Positions 17,328 to 25,365 of a stretch of DNA of 64,000 nt are shown one piece after another. The stretch comes from Streptomyces sp. SAJ15 (GTDB lineage Bacteria > Actinomycetota > Actinomycetes > Streptomycetales > Streptomycetaceae). Location of the stretch: assembly GCF_007595705.1 (NCBI RefSeq), contig NZ_NISY01000013.1, positions 124,001-188,000 of the forward strand. The letters are read 5' to 3'. The position numbers were made by a program, and so were the translations under genes. The notes beneath the pieces were generated by a model. The model saw nothing but the letters and a program-made list of their open reading frames with translations. It was not told the DNA's origin and searched no databases. The stretch's first letter is position 1. Every line of letters begins with the position of its first letter.

Positions 17328-17780
17328 ATGACCGCGCGCGTGGACAACTCCATCGTCATCCAGGCCCCGATCGACCTGATCTGGGAGATCACCAACGACG
17401 TCGAGTCCTGGCCGGATCTTTTCAGCGACTACGCCACCGCGGAGATCCTGGTCCGGGAGGGCAACACCACCCAGTTCCGGCTGACCCTGCACCCGGACGA
17501 CTGCGGTTCGTACTGGAGCTGGGTCTCCGAGCGCACCGTCGATCCCGCGACCCGCACGGTGCGCTCCCGTCGGGTCGAGACCGGTCCCTTCGAATCCATG
17601 GCCAGTGTCTGGGAGTTCACGGAGGTCGGCAGCGGCACGCAGATGCGCTGGGTGGACGAGTTCCATCTGAAGGCCGAGGCGCCCGCCTCCGCCGAGGCGA
17701 TGGCGGCGCACATCAACCGCAGCACCCAGCTGCAACTGCGGGGCATCCGCGACCGGATCGAGGCTCGGCTCGCCGACTGA
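17328..17780 (+). CDS. SRPBCC-family polyketide aromatase/cyclase
   Basis: 150 residues with the START/Bet v1-like fold of single-domain aromatase/cyclases (TcmN N-terminal and WhiE ORFVI types). The start NSIVIQAPIDLIWEITNDVESWPDLFSDY is highly typical; the tail AAHINRSTQLQLRGIRDRIEARL is the long C-terminal helix that closes the cavity. I prefer the ATG at 17328, nine bases after GGGGAG, over a GTG at 17319 that overlaps the cupin stop. These enzymes fold and dehydrate poly-beta-keto chains on type II synthases, but no KS, chain-length factor or ACP is in the window, so it either serves a distant cluster or is a remnant. Confidence 0.85.
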   Translation: MTARVDNSIVIQAPIDLIWEITNDVESWPDLFSDYATAEILVREGNTTQFRLTLHPDDCGSYWSWVSERTVDPATRTVRSRRVETGPFESMASVWEFTEVGSGTQMRWVDEFHLKAEAPASAEAMAAHINRSTQLQLRGIRDRIEARLAD

Positions 17781-17803
17781 CCGCTCGCCGCCCGGGCCCC
17801 GGC

Positions 17804-19249
17804 TCAGCCCACCTCGTCGCCCGCGTGGCTCCGCCGCACCGGCGGCAGGAAGTCGCGGACCGGCGTCCGGTGCCACCACGCGCCGGTGGCGCGCAGCTCG
17901 CTCCAGGTCGTGAAGCGGTAGAGGTAGACCCGGGCCCGGACGTAGGTCGGCGGGCTGCCGGGGAAGGGGCTGGAGCGCAGCAGTCGGAGCGTCGCCGGGT
18001 CGTTGTCCAGCAGCTTGCCGACCAGCGGGACGAACCATGACCTGGCGTAGGCGGGGGACAGCGCGGCGAACCACATCAGCCAGTCCAGCCGCAGATGGTA
18101 CGGGGCGAACTGGCGCGGCAGCCGGCGCACGTCCCCCGGTTTCCCCTTGAACTCGTACGCCCGCCACACCGTGTCCTGGGTGACCACGGCCTCGTCCGTG
18201 CCCTCGATCACCACCTCGTAGCGGCTGCGGCTGATGGAGCCGAAGGCCCCGTAGGCGTTGACCAGGTGCAGCGGGTTGAAGGAGTAGTTCATCAGCTGAT
18301 GGCCCGACAGCAGATTGCGGGCGGGCCAGTAGCTGAGCCACAGCGTGAAAGCGGTCACCGCCAGCACCAGGGCCGCGAACCACATGGGGGTGGCGGGCGT
18401 CGACGGCGGCGCGGGCAGCGACAGCACCTCCGCGGCGCGCCGGCCGTCGACCGCCGGCACCGCCAGCAGGATCGTCAGCCAGTTGAGCCAGGAGAAGTTG
18501 CCGGAGACCACCAGCCACAGCTGGGTGACGATGATCAGTCCGGCCGCCACGCTCGCCACCGGCTGCGGGGTGAAGAGCAGCACGGGCAGGCCGAGCTGGG
18601 CGACGTGGTTGGCCGCCACCTCCACCCGGTGCAGCGGCCGGGGCAGGTGGTGGAAGAACCAGCTCAGCGGGCCGGGCATCGGCTGTGTCTCGTGGTGGTA
18701 GTAGAGGCAGGTCAGATCGCGCCAGCAGCTGTCCCCACGCATCTTGATCAGCCCCGCGCCGAACTCGACCCGGAACAGCACCCAGCGCAGCAGCCACAGC
18801 ACCAGCACCGGCGGGCCGGTCTCGTCGTTGCCGAGGAAGACGGCGAGGAAGCCCGCCTCCAGCAGCAGCGACTCCCAGCCGAAGCCGTACCACACCTGTC
18901 CGACGTTGACGATCGACAGGTACAGCGCCCACAGCACCGCCCACATGACCATCGCCGCCCACAGCGGCACCGCGTCGGCAGCGCCCAGCAGCACCGCCGC
19001 CGCCAGCGCCGCGCCCGACCAGGCGCAGCCGGCGAACAGCCGGTCGGAGTAGCGGAGCTGGAAGAGGCTGGGGGCGCGGCGGAACGGCACCCGCGCCGTG
19101 AACTCCGGCACGGGCAGCATGCCCCGCTCGCCGATCAGCGCCCGGAACTGGTTGCCGGCCACCACGAACGCCACCAGGTAGACGGCGGCCAGCCCACGCT
19201 GGAAGACCAGCCGGCTCAGCCAGTAGTCGGCCGAGGTGAACCACTCCAT
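17804..19249 (-). CDS. Lipase maturation factor family membrane protein
   Basis: 481 residues with about six to eight membrane helices, related to vertebrate LMF1. Family marks are the WLSRLVFQRGLAAVYLVAF start, FGWESLLLEAGFLAVFL, FRVEFGAGLIKMRGDSCWRDLTCLYYHHETQPMPGPLSWFFHHLP and a C-terminal APYHLRLDWLMWFAAL block; note that these are read as separated landmarks. In vertebrates LMF1 helps lipases fold in the ER; the bacterial role is unknown. It is convergent with the aromatase gene (24-bp gap) and has no obvious functional partner here. The ATG at 19249 gives the full first helix. Confidence 0.9.
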   Translation of the reverse strand: MEWFTSADYWLSRLVFQRGLAAVYLVAFVVAGNQFRALIGERGMLPVPEFTARVPFRRAPSLFQLRYSDRLFAGCAWSGAALAAAVLLGAADAVPLWAAMVMWAVLWALYLSIVNVGQVWYGFGWESLLLEAGFLAVFLGNDETGPPVLVLWLLRWVLFRVEFGAGLIKMRGDSCWRDLTCLYYHHETQPMPGPLSWFFHHLPRPLHRVEVAANHVAQLGLPVLLFTPQPVASVAAGLIIVTQLWLVVSGNFSWLNWLTILLAVPAVDGRRAAEVLSLPAPPSTPATPMWFAALVLAVTAFTLWLSYWPARNLLSGHQLMNYSFNPLHLVNAYGAFGSISRSRYEVVIEGTDEAVVTQDTVWRAYEFKGKPGDVRRLPRQFAPYHLRLDWLMWFAALSPAYARSWFVPLVGKLLDNDPATLRLLRSSPFPGSPPTYVRARVYLYRFTTWSELRATGAWWHRTPVRDFLPPVRRSHAGDEVG

Positions 19250-19390
19250 ACCGGCTGCTCCCTGCCCGTGTCCCCGCCTCGACGTGCGGCTATCCGTACC
19301 ACCTCGACCGCCGTCGGGCCGTCTGGTACGGCCGGCGGCCCGGCGCGTTCGCCCGCCAGGGGGATCCGCGGCCGAGGGCCGCCCACCGGG

Positions 19391-20899
19391 TCACGGCAGG
19401 CCGGCCCCCGCGCACCGCACGTCCCGTGCCGGCACCGACCCGTCGACCAGGTACGCGGCCACCGTCCCGTCCACGCAGGCGTCGCCCCGGCTGGCGAAGA
19501 CGCCGTGGGAGTAGTCGTCGTACAGGGTCACCAGTCGGGAGCCGGGGAGGGCGCGGCGCAGCCGATGGGCGCCCGCGACGGGGGTGACGGGATCGTGCTC
19601 GGAGGCGACCAGCAGCACCGGCGGGACGTTCGGGCCGCCGAGTCGGGTGCGCGCGGCCGGCCGGTGCGGCCAGTAGGCGCACACGTCCGCCTCCAGCCCG
19701 GTCACCACCGGCAGCGGGTCCAGCCGACGGAGTCGCCGCAGCTCGGGGAGGAGCCGGCTGGCCTTCGGCCCCGGCCCGTCCGCGCACTTGACCGTGCGGT
19801 TGGCGGCCTCGTACGTCCGGGAGTCCGGGCCGTCGAAGGGGACGCCGGGGCGCAGTCCGGCCACCGTGCCCTCGCGGAGGTAGCCGCGCAGCCCCTCGCC
19901 GAACGGCGCCCAGCGCTCGGTGCGGCCCAGCGTCCGGTAGACGGCCCGGTCGAAGGCCGCCGCGCCGAAGCCGTCCACCGGCCGGGCGGTGAGCTCCGCC
20001 CGCACCCGGGCGTAGCCGGCGCGCACCTCGGCCGCCGTGTCGCCCAGGCCGAAGCGGTCGTGGTGCCGGGCCAGCCAGCCGAAGAGTCGGGTGCGCTGCG
20101 CCAGCAGGGCACGGGCCTGGCGCAGGTCGAAGTCGTACCAGTCCTCCGGCCCGACGACGCTGTCCAGCACCATCCGGCCGGTGCGGTGCGGGTACCGGGC
20201 GGCGTAGGCGGCCCCCAGATAGCTGCCGTAGCTGACGCCGAGGAAGGACAGCTTCGGCTCGCCGAGGGCGGTGCGTATCGCCTCCATGTCGTGGGCGGTC
20301 TCACGGGTCGACAGATGCGGCAGCGCCTTGCCCACGCCGGCGGCGCAGTCGGCGGCCATGCGGCGCAGCGCGGCGAGGTGGGCACGCTCGGCGGCCGGCC
20401 CGCGGGGGACGGGGTCGGCGCCGGGGGCGTCGGCGGCGAACAGGCCGCCCATCGGGCCGCAGTCGGCGGGCGCGCTGCGCCCGGTGCCGCGCGGGTCGAA
20501 GCCGATGACGTCGTAGCCGCGGCGCACCCGTTCCGGCAGCTTGGCGCGCTTGGTCACGGCGTACGACAGTCCGGCCCCGCCCGGTCCTCCGGGGTTGACC
20601 AGCAGGATCCCGCGCCGCTCGGCGGGCGTTCCGGAGGCCGGGACGCGGGAGACGGCGATGTCGAGGTGGCGGCCGTGCGGCCGGCGGTGGTCCAGCGGGA
20701 CGCGCAGCGTGCCGCACTCGACGCGGTCCGGCGGGGCGGGGGTGGGGACGGAGGCCGGGCAGGGGCCGAAGGCGATGCCGCCGGTGGTGGTGGCGCCGGT
20801 GGTGGTGGGGGCCGCGGCGGGGTGCGCGGCCGGGGGCAGCACGGCGGCGCACGCGGTCAGCGCGGTCAGCACGGCGGTGCGGCGAAGGGCGGGTGTCAC
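19391..20899 (-). CDS. Secreted alpha/beta-hydrolase, tripeptidyl-aminopeptidase type
   Basis: 502 residues with an N-terminal signal peptide (ALRRTAVLTALTACAAVLPPAAHPAAA) and an S33-type hydrolase domain. Visible catalytic elements are the oxyanion segment LVNPGGPGGAG, the nucleophile elbow GVSYGSYLG, EHDPVTP with the acid, and DYSHGVF with the His. The C-terminal part matches the TAP-like C-terminal domain. Streptomyces SlpD/SlpE and Tap enzymes release tripeptides or dipeptides from exported proteins; some family members are lipoproteins, but no lipobox is clear here. The start is a GTG at 20899. It is divergent from the metallophore-like operon, and the Zur-like motif lies in the shared 212-bp promoter region, so co-regulation is possible. 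Confidence 0.88.
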   Translation of the reverse strand: MTPALRRTAVLTALTACAAVLPPAAHPAAAPTTTGATTTGGIAFGPCPASVPTPAPPDRVECGTLRVPLDHRRPHGRHLDIAVSRVPASGTPAERRGILLVNPGGPGGAGLSYAVTKRAKLPERVRRGYDVIGFDPRGTGRSAPADCGPMGGLFAADAPGADPVPRGPAAERAHLAALRRMAADCAAGVGKALPHLSTRETAHDMEAIRTALGEPKLSFLGVSYGSYLGAAYAARYPHRTGRMVLDSVVGPEDWYDFDLRQARALLAQRTRLFGWLARHHDRFGLGDTAAEVRAGYARVRAELTARPVDGFGAAAFDRAVYRTLGRTERWAPFGEGLRGYLREGTVAGLRPGVPFDGPDSRTYEAANRTVKCADGPGPKASRLLPELRRLRRLDPLPVVTGLEADVCAYWPHRPAARTRLGGPNVPPVLLVASEHDPVTPVAGAHRLRRALPGSRLVTLYDDYSHGVFASRGDACVDGTVAAYLVDGSVPARDVRCAGAGLP

Positions 20900-20942
20900 G
20901 ACGGAGCTCTCTCGATCGGGCGTATGTCATTCAGTCAGATGA

Positions 20943-20962
20943 CAATGAAAACGATTATCGAT
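20943..20962. promoter_or_regulatory. Zur/Fur-like operator upstream of the ATP-grasp operon
   Basis: CAATGAAAACGATTATCGAT sits in an A/T-rich island 150 bp before the first gene of the operon and 44 bp from the divergent hydrolase start. It contains TGAAAACGATTATCG, close to the TGAAAATGATTTTCA-like zinc uptake regulator box as I remember it (12 of 15). Its reverse complement matches the motif before the CDF zinc exporter at 17 of 20 bases. In DNA of this GC content such a match is unlikely by chance. Confidence 0.6.
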
Positions 20963-21111
20963 AACGTGGGGAGTGGTCAACCGCCGCCGTGACAGCGCCG
21001 TCGGTGCGCTCCGCCGCGCCCGGAGGCACCCGGAAGCGCCCGTCGCGCACCGGCGGCGTCGCGGCCCCCACCGGGGCGCCGTCGACGGCCTCATCGAGAC
21101 GAAGGAGAGAC

Positions 21112-22368
21112 GTGGGTCACCTGCTGATGGTCGAGAGCTGGGTCGGGTCGATGAGCAGACTGCTGCCACGGGCGATCCGCGAGGGCGGCCACGAGTTCAC
21201 CTTCCTCACCCGCGATCTGCACCACTACCTGCGATCGGCCCCCGAGGGCACCGCCCACCCGCTGCTCGCGGCGCGCAACGTGCTCACCGCGGACACCAAC
21301 GACCTCGACGCTCTGCTGCCCCAGGTCGAACGGCTCCACCAGGTCCTCGGCTTCGACGGCGTCCTCACCTCCTGCGACTACTACCTGCCGGCCGTCGCCC
21401 GCATCGCCGGCCACCTCGGGCTGCCCGGCCCCGCCCCCGCCGCCGTCGAGGCCGCCTGCCGCAAGGACGCCACCCGGCAGGCGCTCTCCGCCGCCGGCGT
21501 GCCCGGCCCCCGGTACGCGGTCTGCGACGACTGGGCCGGCACCGCCGCCTCCGCCCGCGAGATCGGCTACCCCCTCGTCCTCAAGCCCGTCGACCTGTGC
21601 GCCGGGATGTACGTGCGGCGGGTCGACGACGAATCCGCGCTCTCCGCCGCCTACCGGGCCCTGGCCGACTTCCCCGTCAACGCGCGCGGTCAGCGGCGCT
21701 CCCCCCAGGTGCTGCTCGAAGAACTCCTGGACGGGCCCGAGGTCAGCGTGGAGACCGTCTCCCACCGCGGCGCCACCCACGTCGTCGGCGTCACCGACAA
21801 GAGCGTCGGCGGCGCGCCCGCCTTCATCGAGACCGGCCACATGTTCCCCGCCGCGCTCGCCGCGGACGACGCGGCCGCCGCCGCGGACACGGCCCGCGCC
21901 GCCCTGGCCGCCCTCGGCCTGGACGACGTCGTCGCCCACACCGAGATCAAACTCACCGCCGCCGGCCCGCGCGTGGTCGAGGTCAACCCCCGCCCCGCCG
22001 GCAACCGCATCACCGAACTGGTCCGCCACGTCACCGGCGTCGACCTCGCCGCCGCCTGCGTGGAGGTGGCGCTCGGCCGCGCACCCGAACTGACGGTGCG
22101 GGACACCGGCCTCCACAGCGCCGCCATCGGCTTCCTGGTGCCCACCGCCACCGGCGTGCTGGAGCGCATCGACGGCGCCGCGCACCTCGACGGCGCGCCC
22201 GGCGTCCTCGAAACCCAGCTCGCCCGCCCCGGCACCACCGTCACCGCGGCCGGCAGCAACAACGACTACCTGGGGCACGTCATGGCCGCCGACGCCGCCG
22301 GAACCGGCGCCCGGGCCCGCGTCACCGAGCTGCTCGCCGGCGTGCGGCCGTGTGTGGTGAGCCGATGA
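21112..22368 (+). CDS. ATP-grasp ligase, first gene of the metallophore-like operon
   Basis: 418 residues. The N-terminal ~110 residues form a Rossmann-like pre-ATP-grasp domain (VGHLLMVESWVGSM, then LGFDGVLTSCDYYLP). The ATP-grasp fold follows: the ATP-binding Lys in GYPLVLKPVDLCAGMYV, LLEELLDGPEVSVETV, and the Mg-binding E-x-N-x-R in VVEVNPRPAGNRI. The carboxylate-amine ligase class makes an amide by way of an acyl phosphate. The overall form resembles stand-alone peptide or amino-acid ligases such as those in L-amino-acid ligase and siderophore clusters. The GTG at 21112 follows GAAGGAGA; an ATG at 20989 adds a non-family extension. The stop overlaps the next ATG. Substrates cannot be told from sequence. 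Confidence 0.9.
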   Translation: MGHLLMVESWVGSMSRLLPRAIREGGHEFTFLTRDLHHYLRSAPEGTAHPLLAARNVLTADTNDLDALLPQVERLHQVLGFDGVLTSCDYYLPAVARIAGHLGLPGPAPAAVEAACRKDATRQALSAAGVPGPRYAVCDDWAGTAASAREIGYPLVLKPVDLCAGMYVRRVDDESALSAAYRALADFPVNARGQRRSPQVLLEELLDGPEVSVETVSHRGATHVVGVTDKSVGGAPAFIETGHMFPAALAADDAAAAADTARAALAALGLDDVVAHTEIKLTAAGPRVVEVNPRPAGNRITELVRHVTGVDLAAACVEVALGRAPELTVRDTGLHSAAIGFLVPTATGVLERIDGAAHLDGAPGVLETQLARPGTTVTAAGSNNDYLGHVMAADAAGTGARARVTELLAGVRPCVVSR

Positions 22369-23174
22369 CCACCGCCTACGACGCGCTCGTGCGCCGGGTG
22401 CGGGCCGGCGAGCTGGGCCCCGACCCGCGCCGGCGGACCGTCTCCGTCGCCTTCACCACCAGCCAGGCCGTACGCCACGCGGGGCGCGCCGGCGGCTACC
22501 GCAACGAGGTGCTCAGCCTGCGCCTGGACGAGGCCGTCGGCTCCTGCGCCGTGGAGCCGGGCGCGCTCCGCGCGAGCGCCCTGGACGACTGCGTCGGCGC
22601 CGACGTCGCCACGCTGCTGGACCACCCGCTGCGGGCGGTGCGGGTCGCCGCCCTCGACGCCTACCTCATGCACGCCACCCCGCACAGCCGACCCGCCGGC
22701 GGGGCCCGCCCCTGGCCGCTGCCGGGCGGCGACTCGCTGCTCAAGTCGCGGGCCCGCGCCCGCGCCGTCACCGAGCTGCTCGACCTGGAGCCCGGCCGCA
22801 CCGTGCTGGTCGTCGGCGTCGTCAACTCGCTGCTGGAGCAACTGCGCTCGCGCGGCCTCGGGTACATCCCCTGCGACCTCAAGGGCGGCAGCACCGAATG
22901 GGGCGAGCCCATCGCCACCGACGCCACCGCCCACCTCGACCGCTGCGACGCCATCCTCGCCTCCGGCATGACGCTCGGCAACGACGGCTTCGAGACGCTG
23001 CGCGCCCACGCCGCCCGCCACGACAAGCCCCTGGTGATGTTCGCGCAGACCGGCAGCGCCGTGCTGCCCCACTTCCTGGGGAACGGGGTCACCGCCGTGT
23101 GCGCCGAGCCCTACCCCTTCTTCTGGCTCGACGGCGGGCCGGGCTTCGTCTACCGCTACGGAGGCGCCCGATGA
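22365..23174 (+). CDS. DUF4213/DUF364 Rossmann-like protein (putative heavy-metal chelation)
   Basis: 269 residues. The N-terminal ~105 residues match DUF4213 (an enolase-N-terminal-like fold): FTTSQAVRHAGRAGGYRNEVL, DVATLLDHPLRAVRVAALDAYL. The C-terminal domain matches DUF364: VLVVGVVNSLLEQLRSRG, then CDAILASGMTLGNDGFETLRAHA, and PLVMFAQTGSAVLPHFLGNGV. Pfam labels DUF364 a putative heavy-metal chelation domain; this is a family annotation, not a proven activity. The ATG overlaps the previous stop (ATGA), and its own stop overlaps the PLP gene (ATGA). Its position inside an operon of ligase, PLP enzyme and transporters supports a role in metal-ligand synthesis or handling. Confidence 0.82.
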   Translation: MTTAYDALVRRVRAGELGPDPRRRTVSVAFTTSQAVRHAGRAGGYRNEVLSLRLDEAVGSCAVEPGALRASALDDCVGADVATLLDHPLRAVRVAALDAYLMHATPHSRPAGGARPWPLPGGDSLLKSRARARAVTELLDLEPGRTVLVVGVVNSLLEQLRSRGLGYIPCDLKGGSTEWGEPIATDATAHLDRCDAILASGMTLGNDGFETLRAHAARHDKPLVMFAQTGSAVLPHFLGNGVTAVCAEPYPFFWLDGGPGFVYRYGGAR

Positions 23175-24298
23175 CCGCGACCGCGCTCCGAGCCCCCACC
23201 GCCGACCCCGGGCTCCTCACCCTGCTGGGCCGCACCCCGCTCGCCCGCATCGGCTGCGACCTGCCCTGCCCCCAGCCCGGCTTCTTCGCCAAGCTCGAAG
23301 GGCTCGGCGCCGGCGGCATGAAGGCGCGGGCCGCCGTCTCCATGCTGCTCGGCGCCCGCGAGCGCGGCGAACTGTGCCCCGGAGCCCCGGTGGTGGAGTC
23401 CACCTCCGGCACCCTCGGCCTCGGGCTCGCCTTCGCCGGCCAGGCCCTCGGCCACCCCGTGGTGCTGGTCTGCGACGGCGAACTGGAGCCCGCCATGCGC
23501 CGCCTGCTGCGCGCCCACGGCGCCCGGCTGGAGCTCGTCGACCGCCCCGCCGCCGACGGCGGCTGGCAGGCCGCCCGGCTGGCCCGGCTGCGCGAGCTGC
23601 TGGCCGACCTGCCCGGCGCCTACTGGCCCGACCAGTACAACAACCCCGACAACGCCGCCGGCTACGCCTCGCTCGCCGCCGAACTCGCCACCGCCCTGGA
23701 CCACCTCGACATCCTGGTGTGCAGCGTCGGCACCGGCGGCCACAGCGCCGGCATCGTCGCCCCGCTGCGCCGCTACTGGCCCGCGCTGCGCCTCATCGGC
23801 GTGGACGCCACCGGCTCCACCATCTTCGGCCAGCCCGCCCGCGGCCGGCTGATGCGCGGCCTGGGCAGCAGCATCCACCCGCGCAACGTCGCCTACGAGG
23901 CGTTCGACGAGGTGCACTGGGTCGGCCCGGCCGAGGCCGTCGACGCCTGCCGCCGGCTCGCCCGCGCCAGCTTCGTCAGCGGCGGCTGGAGCACCGGCGC
24001 CGCCGCCCTGGTCGCCGCCTGGGCCGCCCGCGTCCACCCCGGCGCCGTCGTCGCCACCGTCTTCCCCGACGGCCCGCACCGCTACCTCGGCACCGTCTAC
24101 GACGAGGACTACACCGCGGCCCACGGCGTCGACCCGGCCACCGCCGCCACCCGCCCCGTCGAGATCCCCCACCCCACCGCCGCCGAGGCCACCGGCTGGA
24201 CCCGCTGCACCACCGTCGTCGACCCGCTGGACGACACCGGGCCGACGGCCGCCGCCCCGGCGCCCCGCCCCGTCCCCGCAGTGGAGGCCACCCCGTGA
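23171..24298 (+). CDS. Cysteine-synthase-fold PLP enzyme (SbnA-like class)
   Basis: 375 residues of fold-type II PLP enzyme. The start LLGRTPLARI, the Schiff-base Lys in GAGGMKARAAVSML (about residue 52), the phosphate- or substrate-binding loop ESTSGTLGLGLAFAGQALG (in place of the usual S-G-N-T-G), GTGGHSAGI and a final GGWSTGAAALVAAW are visible. Enzymes of this group replace the beta-substituent of O-acetyl-, O-phospho-serine or a relative; SbnA of staphyloferrin B joins O-phosphoserine to glutamate. Unlike staphyloferrin B, no SbnB-type dehydrogenase is next door. The ATG at 23171 overlaps the preceding gene. The last ~50 residues are Pro/Ala-rich and extra. A role in building an aminocarboxylate ligand is inference. 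Confidence 0.87.
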   Translation: MTATALRAPTADPGLLTLLGRTPLARIGCDLPCPQPGFFAKLEGLGAGGMKARAAVSMLLGARERGELCPGAPVVESTSGTLGLGLAFAGQALGHPVVLVCDGELEPAMRRLLRAHGARLELVDRPAADGGWQAARLARLRELLADLPGAYWPDQYNNPDNAAGYASLAAELATALDHLDILVCSVGTGGHSAGIVAPLRRYWPALRLIGVDATGSTIFGQPARGRLMRGLGSSIHPRNVAYEAFDEVHWVGPAEAVDACRRLARASFVSGGWSTGAAALVAAWAARVHPGAVVATVFPDGPHRYLGTVYDEDYTAAHGVDPATAATRPVEIPHPTAAEATGWTRCTTVVDPLDDTGPTAAAPAPRPVPAVEATP

Positions 24299-25365
24299 AG
24301 AGCACCCTGCGCACCGTACGCCTACAACTCGCCGAACCGCTGCGCATCTCCCGCTCCGTGATGGCGGCGCGGGACGCCGTCTGGCTCTCCCTCGAACACC
24401 GCGGACTGCGCGGCCACGGCGAGGCCGTGGCCAGCGCCTACTTCGGCCTCGACGCCACCACGATCGGGCGGCTGCTCACCGACGCCGGCGGCGCGCTGGC
24501 ACGGTTCGCCGACCCCGAGAGCGCGCTGGCCGCCCAGCGCGCCGGGGAACTCCTCCCGGAGGGAACCCCGCCGGCCGTCGCCGCCGCCGTCGAGTCGGCG
24601 CTGCTGGACCTCGTCGGCAAGCGCGCGGGGGCCGCGGTCCACCAGCTGCTCGGCACCCTCACCCCGCCCGCCGCCGCGACCGCCCGCACCATCGGGATCA
24701 CCGACCCGCAGCACGCCGCCGCGCAGGCCCGCCGGCTGGCCGCCGCCGGCTTCCGCCTGCTCAAGGTGAAGGCCGGCACGCCGGACCCCGAGGACGACCT
24801 GGCCCGGGTGGCCGCCGTCCGGCACGCCGCACCGGACGTCAGGCTGCTGCTCGACCCCAACGGCGCCTGGACCCCCACCGAGGCGCGGGCGCTCCTGCCG
24901 CGCTACGCCGACCTGGGCGTGGAGGCCGTCGAACAGCCCATCGCCCCCGGCGACCCCGAGGCCCTCGCCCGACTCGCCGAGGGCGCCCCCCTGCCCGTGA
25001 TCGCCGACGAGGACGCCGTCGGCTACGACGACGCCCGCCGGCTGGCCGGCCGGGTGCACGGCGTCAACGTCAAGCTCGCCAAGTGCGGCGGGGTGCACGC
25101 CGCGCTGCGCATCGCCGAACTGATCGCCGGCAGCGGAACCGCGCTGATGCTGGGCTGCCTCACCGCGAGCTCGCTGGGCATCGCCCCCGCCGTCCACCTC
25201 GCCGACCGCGCCCGCTGGGTCGACCTCGACGGCCATCTGCTGCTCGCCGACGACCCGTGGAGCGGGATCGGCGGGGCGGACGGGACCGTGCGGGCGAGCG
25301 GCCGGGCCGGCCTCGGCGTACGACCGGACCACCATGAAGGGCACTTCCGTGAAGACGTGGCGTGA
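24295..25365 (+). CDS. Enolase-superfamily dipeptide-epimerase-like enzyme
   Basis: 356 residues of the muconate-lactonizing/mandelate-racemase fold. Catalytic elements of the L-Ala-D/L-Glu epimerase branch are present: the K-x-K pair in LLKVKAG (about 160), metal ligands in LLLDPNGAW (about 186), EQP (about 218) and DEDAV (about 240), and the second base in VNVKLAKCGG (about 262), with the closing LMLGCLTAS. It should abstract an alpha proton from an acylated amino acid or dipeptide and return it on the other face. The GTG at 24295 overlaps the PLP gene stop. In this operon it is a candidate for setting the stereochemistry of the ligand, the part a histidine racemase plays in staphylopine synthesis. 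Confidence 0.88.
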   Translation: MKSTLRTVRLQLAEPLRISRSVMAARDAVWLSLEHRGLRGHGEAVASAYFGLDATTIGRLLTDAGGALARFADPESALAAQRAGELLPEGTPPAVAAAVESALLDLVGKRAGAAVHQLLGTLTPPAAATARTIGITDPQHAAAQARRLAAAGFRLLKVKAGTPDPEDDLARVAAVRHAAPDVRLLLDPNGAWTPTEARALLPRYADLGVEAVEQPIAPGDPEALARLAEGAPLPVIADEDAVGYDDARRLAGRVHGVNVKLAKCGGVHAALRIAELIAGSGTALMLGCLTASSLGIAPAVHLADRARWVDLDGHLLLADDPWSGIGGADGTVRASGRAGLGVRPDHHEGHFREDVA

